From positions 1 to 7,267 of the forward strand of contig SFTR01000051.1 of the NCBI GenBank assembly GCA_004560915.1: 7,267 nucleotides of DNA. The letters run 5' to 3'. The stretch comes from a bacterium. Its GTDB lineage: Bacteria > Bacillota_I > Bacilli_A > RF39 > UBA660. Shown here in pieces: positions 5,236-7,267 of this stretch (its first letter is position 1; each line of letters opens with the position of its first letter). The notes under the pieces are model-generated. The model was not told the DNA's origin. It saw only the letters and a list, made by a program, of their open reading frames with translations, and did no database searches. Position numbers and translations under genes: made by a program.

Positions 5236-5934
5236 ATGTTAGTATATGGAAGAAATGTAGTAAATGAAATATTAAATAATAAGACTAAAATATATAAAGT
5301 ATTTCTTGATAATAATTATAAAGATGAAGAAATACTTAATAAAATAGAAAAAAGAGGTCTTAAGAAGTTTCATATTGATAAAAATAAATTAGATAAGATG
5401 TGTGGTAGTTCTACTAATCAAGGTATAGCTATGGATATAGAAGAATTTCATTATTATGATATTAAGACTATCGAGGAGGACGTGGACGCTAACTTTGTAG
5501 TTATGTTAGATTCACTAGAAGATCCTCATAATTTTGGAGCTATAATTAGAACTTGTGAGTGTGCTGGAGTTAACTATATAATAATACCAAGAAATAGAAG
5601 TGTATCTGTTAATAGTACTGTATATAAAACATCGAGTGGAGCTTTATCAAATATTAAAATAGTAGAAGTAGTAAATCTAAATAATACAATTAAAAAACTT
5701 AAAGATTTAGGTTACTGGATATACGGAAGTGATGCTAAAGGAAAAGACTATCGTAAGATAGACTATACTGGTAAAACATGTTTAGTAATAGGTAGTGAAG
5801 GACATGGGCTTAAACAAATAGTAAGTAATTCTTGTGATGAGATAGTTTCTTTACCAATGAAAGGTAAAATAAACTCATTAAATGCTTCTGTAGCTGCAGG
5901 TATATTTATATATGAAATAATGAAATATAAATAG
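5236..5934 (+). CDS. rlmB: 23S rRNA (guanosine-2'-O-)-methyltransferase, TrmH/SpoU family
   Basis: This SPOUT-class enzyme uses S-adenosylmethionine to methylate a ribose 2'-OH; RlmB proper modifies G2251 of 23S rRNA in the peptidyl-transferase P loop. From ATG 5236 it has 232 residues: an N-terminal substrate-binding domain (1 to about 75, beginning YGRNVVNEIL) and a knotted catalytic domain. Motif 1 is DPHNFGAIIRT with Asn99 and Arg105, motif 2 is GSEGHGL (186-192), and motif 3 is SLPMKGKINSLNASVAAGI (205-223). GGAGG (5226-5230) sits five bases before ATG 5236, which is why I prefer it to the in-frame TTG at 5224. The sigH-like gene starts nine bases after its stop, as in the B. subtilis rlmB-yacP-sigH order but without yacP. 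The domain junction is encoded by an unusually GC-rich patch. A closely related SpoU enzyme with another rRNA target cannot be excluded. Confidence 0.9.
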   Translation: MLVYGRNVVNEILNNKTKIYKVFLDNNYKDEEILNKIEKRGLKKFHIDKNKLDKMCGSSTNQGIAMDIEEFHYYDIKTIEEDVDANFVVMLDSLEDPHNFGAIIRTCECAGVNYIIIPRNRSVSVNSTVYKTSSGALSNIKIVEVVNLNNTIKKLKDLGYWIYGSDAKGKDYRKIDYTGKTCLVIGSEGHGLKQIVSNSCDEIVSLPMKGKINSLNASVAAGIFIYEIMKYK

Positions 5935-5943
5935 AGGTAATTT

Positions 5944-6558
5944 ATGGATTATAGGGAACTTAATGATAATGAACTTATATATTTATCTTGTGAAAATAAT
6001 GAAGAAGCAACTACATTAATAATAAAAAAATATAAAAATTGTATTTTAAATATACTTAAAGAATATTTAAAAGAATATAATATAGTTGGAGTAGAAGTAG
6101 CTGACTTATATCAAGAAGGATTAATAGGACTTATGAATGCTATACAGTCATATAATCCGGATAAAGATGTACTTTTTTATACGTATGCAAATGCTTGTAT
6201 AAGAGCTAATATAATATCTGCAATAAGACAAACATTTAGACAAAAAAATAGGATACTTAATCAATCATATTCACTAGATAAAATATTTGATGATAGTGGA
6301 GATAATTATTATGAAGTACTTAAAGATGATAGTTATGAGCCAAATAAATTATTATTAAATAGTGAAGAAGAAATAGAAATAATAGATAAACTTAAAAGCA
6401 AACTTAGTAAAAGTGAATTAGCTATATTTGAACTAAGACTTAAAGGGCTTAGTAATGGTGAGATAGCAATACTTATAGATAAAGATACTAAATATATAGA
6501 AAATAGTTTATTTAGAATAAAAAGAAAATATAAAGAATTAGATAAAGTGGTTTCATAA
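5944..6558 (+). CDS. sigH: SigH-like alternative sigma factor (sigma-70 family)
   Basis: This 204-residue RNA polymerase sigma factor has region 2 (about 22-97: LYQEGLIGLMNAIQSY, then a YTYANACIRANIISAIRQ segment for -10 recognition and melting) and region 4 (about 147-199) with a helix-turn-helix centred on GLSNGEIAILIDKD. It lacks regions 1.1 and 3, as in the small sigma factors. Similarity to B. subtilis SigH, recalled from memory, extends into the linker: RQKNRILNQSYSLDKIFDDS corresponds to a SigH segment with SYASLDKPIFD. Position right after rlmB supports orthology. SigH controls the transition to stationary phase, sporulation or competence in Bacilli; which applies here is unknown, since no target genes are visible. 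GAGGT (5934-5938) lies five bases before the ATG. It is probably expressed from the promoter ahead of rlmB. Confidence 0.88.
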   Translation: MDYRELNDNELIYLSCENNEEATTLIIKKYKNCILNILKEYLKEYNIVGVEVADLYQEGLIGLMNAIQSYNPDKDVLFYTYANACIRANIISAIRQTFRQKNRILNQSYSLDKIFDDSGDNYYEVLKDDSYEPNKLLLNSEEEIEIIDKLKSKLSKSELAIFELRLKGLSNGEIAILIDKDTKYIENSLFRIKRKYKELDKVVS

Positions 6559-6568
6559 ATCACTTTTT
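6544..6568 (+). terminator. Terminator overlapping the sigH stop codon
   Basis: AAAGTGGTTT (6544-6553) pairs with AAATCACTTT (6557-6566) around a CAT loop, giving a 10-bp stem with one G-U pair. Five T follow from 6564 to 6568. The TAA stop (6556-6558) lies at the loop. It ends the rlmB-sigH unit and also contains the -35 region of the ruvA promoter. Confidence 0.65.
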
Positions 6569-6580
6569 ATATGTTATAAT
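6552..6580 (+). promoter_or_regulatory. Extended -10 promoter for ruvA
   Basis: TTCATA (6552-6557, four of six matches to TTGACA), a 17-base spacer, and TGTTATAAT (6572-6580), a perfect extended -10. Transcription would start near 6587, right at the ribosome site GAGG (6587-6590), so the leader is very short. The -35 box lies within the loop and 3' arm of the sigH terminator. Confidence 0.65.
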
Positions 6581-6598
6581 TGTTAAGAGGATGATGTT

Positions 6599-7150
6599 AT
6601 GTTTGAATATATAAAAGGATTAGTTACTCGTACTGTAGCTAATTATGTAGTAATTGATTGTAATGGAGTTGGATATAAAATATATACACCAAATCCATAT
6701 AAATTTAAAGAAGGAGAAGAATCTACTGCTTATGTTTATAATCATATAAGAGAAGATGAGAATGTATTATATGGTTTTACAACTGAAGATGAGAGAGAAC
6801 TATTCTTAAAATTAATTAGTGTTAAAGGATTAGGACCTAAAATGGCTATGCCAATACTAGCAACTGGATCAATAAATGGTATAGTTGATGCAATAGATAG
6901 AGAAAATGTTTTATATCTTAAGAAATTTCCTAAGATTGGTGAAAAAGTAGCAAGACAAATAATACTTGATTTAAAAGGAAAACTTGTTATGAGTGAAAAT
7001 GATGTAAATAATAGTACAGATGAATTAGTACTTGCGCTTGAAGCTTTAGGATATAAACCAGCTGATATTAAGAATGTTATTGTTAAAGTTGATAAGACTT
7101 TAAATATAGAAAGTCAAATTAAAGAGGCTTTAAAATTATTATTGAAATAA
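6599..7150 (+). CDS. ruvA: Holliday junction branch-migration protein RuvA
   Basis: RuvA binds four-way Holliday junctions as a tetramer and positions the RuvB motor for branch migration during recombinational repair. The 183 residues show domain I (OB fold, 1-62, starting MFEYIKGLV), with the acidic pin in HIREDENVLYGF (Glu52, Asp53). Two helix-hairpin-helix motifs follow (VKGLGPKMA at 75-83 and KFPKIGEKVARQI at 109-121), and domain III, which contacts RuvB, occupies about 139-183 (DELVLALEALGYKPADI). It is slightly shorter than E. coli RuvA (203), mainly in the flexible linker. GAGG lies eight bases before ATG 6599; ATG codons at 6591 and 6594 are out of frame. The next gene is not ruvB, which usually follows. 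It has its own promoter and likely shares its transcript with the downstream phosphatase gene. Confidence 0.96.
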   Translation: MFEYIKGLVTRTVANYVVIDCNGVGYKIYTPNPYKFKEGEESTAYVYNHIREDENVLYGFTTEDERELFLKLISVKGLGPKMAMPILATGSINGIVDAIDRENVLYLKKFPKIGEKVARQIILDLKGKLVMSENDVNNSTDELVLALEALGYKPADIKNVIVKVDKTLNIESQIKEALKLLLK

Positions 7151-7159
7151 GGAGTAAAA

Positions 7160-7267
7160 ATGAAAGATTTGGTAATTGGAATTGATATGGATGATACTAT
7201 ATGTTCTACTAATGAGAGAATTATAGTTGAAGCAGATAAGTATGATAAGGAAGTATTAGGTGGAACA
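7160..7267 (+). CDS. HAD-superfamily phosphatase, possibly 5'(3')-deoxyribonucleotidase type (partial)
   Basis: Thirty-six codons are present before the window ends. The start MKDLVIGIDMDDTICST carries HAD motif I, DxDxT (Asp9, Asp11, Thr13), where the first Asp forms the phospho-enzyme intermediate. The form IDMDDTI close to the N-terminus resembles the NT5C-type nucleotidase family, which removes the phosphate from deoxyribonucleotides, but motifs II to IV are beyond the window and the substrate cannot be settled. GGAG (7151-7154) sits five bases before ATG 7160, and the gene follows ruvA by nine bases, so the two are probably co-transcribed. Confidence 0.75.
   Translation, partial: MKDLVIGIDMDDTICSTNERIIVEADKYDKEVLGGT

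Noticed and set aside
6333..6563. Reverse-strand open frame within the sigma factor gene
   Set aside because: It is a Leu/Ser-rich shadow opposite sigma region 4, and its start lies in the terminator hairpin.

Overview
This window looks like chromosomal core sequence from a low-GC, single-membrane bacterium of the Bacillota, probably Bacilli or a gut or reduced-genome relative. The evidence is strongly AT-biased coding (AGA for Arg, TTA/CTT for Leu, A/T in third positions), GAGG-type ribosome binding sites, sigma-A-like promoters, short U-tailed terminators, and proteins closest in motif to Firmicutes families. The standard bacterial code fits: TAA, TAG and TGA all end genes, and every conserved Trp is TGG. 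All genes lie on the + strand. I see no rRNA, tRNA, CRISPR array, insertion sequence or prophage.

Layout. Bases 1-32 look like the tail of an upstream gene, ending in a tandem TAA TAA and followed by a terminator (41-60). Bases 61-261 hold no intact gene, only a 16-bp palindrome and a possible decayed small reading frame. A small-conductance mechanosensitive channel (294-1100) follows as its own unit, with an extended -10 promoter and a terminator folded around its stop codon. Next is an unrecognised 464-residue soluble helical protein (1215-2609), also ended by a terminator over its stop codon.

Bases 2661-5188 form a tight membrane and redox cluster: a YvlD-type four-helix membrane protein, prolipoprotein diacylglyceryl transferase (lgt), a thioredoxin-reductase-like flavoprotein and a small four-helix membrane protein. 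Junctions are a 1-nt overlap, an 8-nt gap and an 11-nt overlap. A near-consensus promoter whose -35 box contains the stop codon of the last gene starts the next unit: rlmB-type 23S rRNA methyltransferase and a SigH-like sigma factor. After a terminator and an overlapping extended -10 promoter come ruvA and the first 36 codons of a HAD-superfamily phosphatase that runs off the end.

Gene order recalls two conserved Firmicutes neighbourhoods, each with a gene missing: yvlD-(hprK)-lgt-...-trxB and rlmB-(rae1/yacP)-sigH. In addition ruvA is not followed by ruvB. This suggests genome compaction. The least explained items are the helical-repeat protein and the reductase, whose NADPH-phosphate-binding HRRxxxR motif is missing. 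I found no convincing new multi-gene system here.
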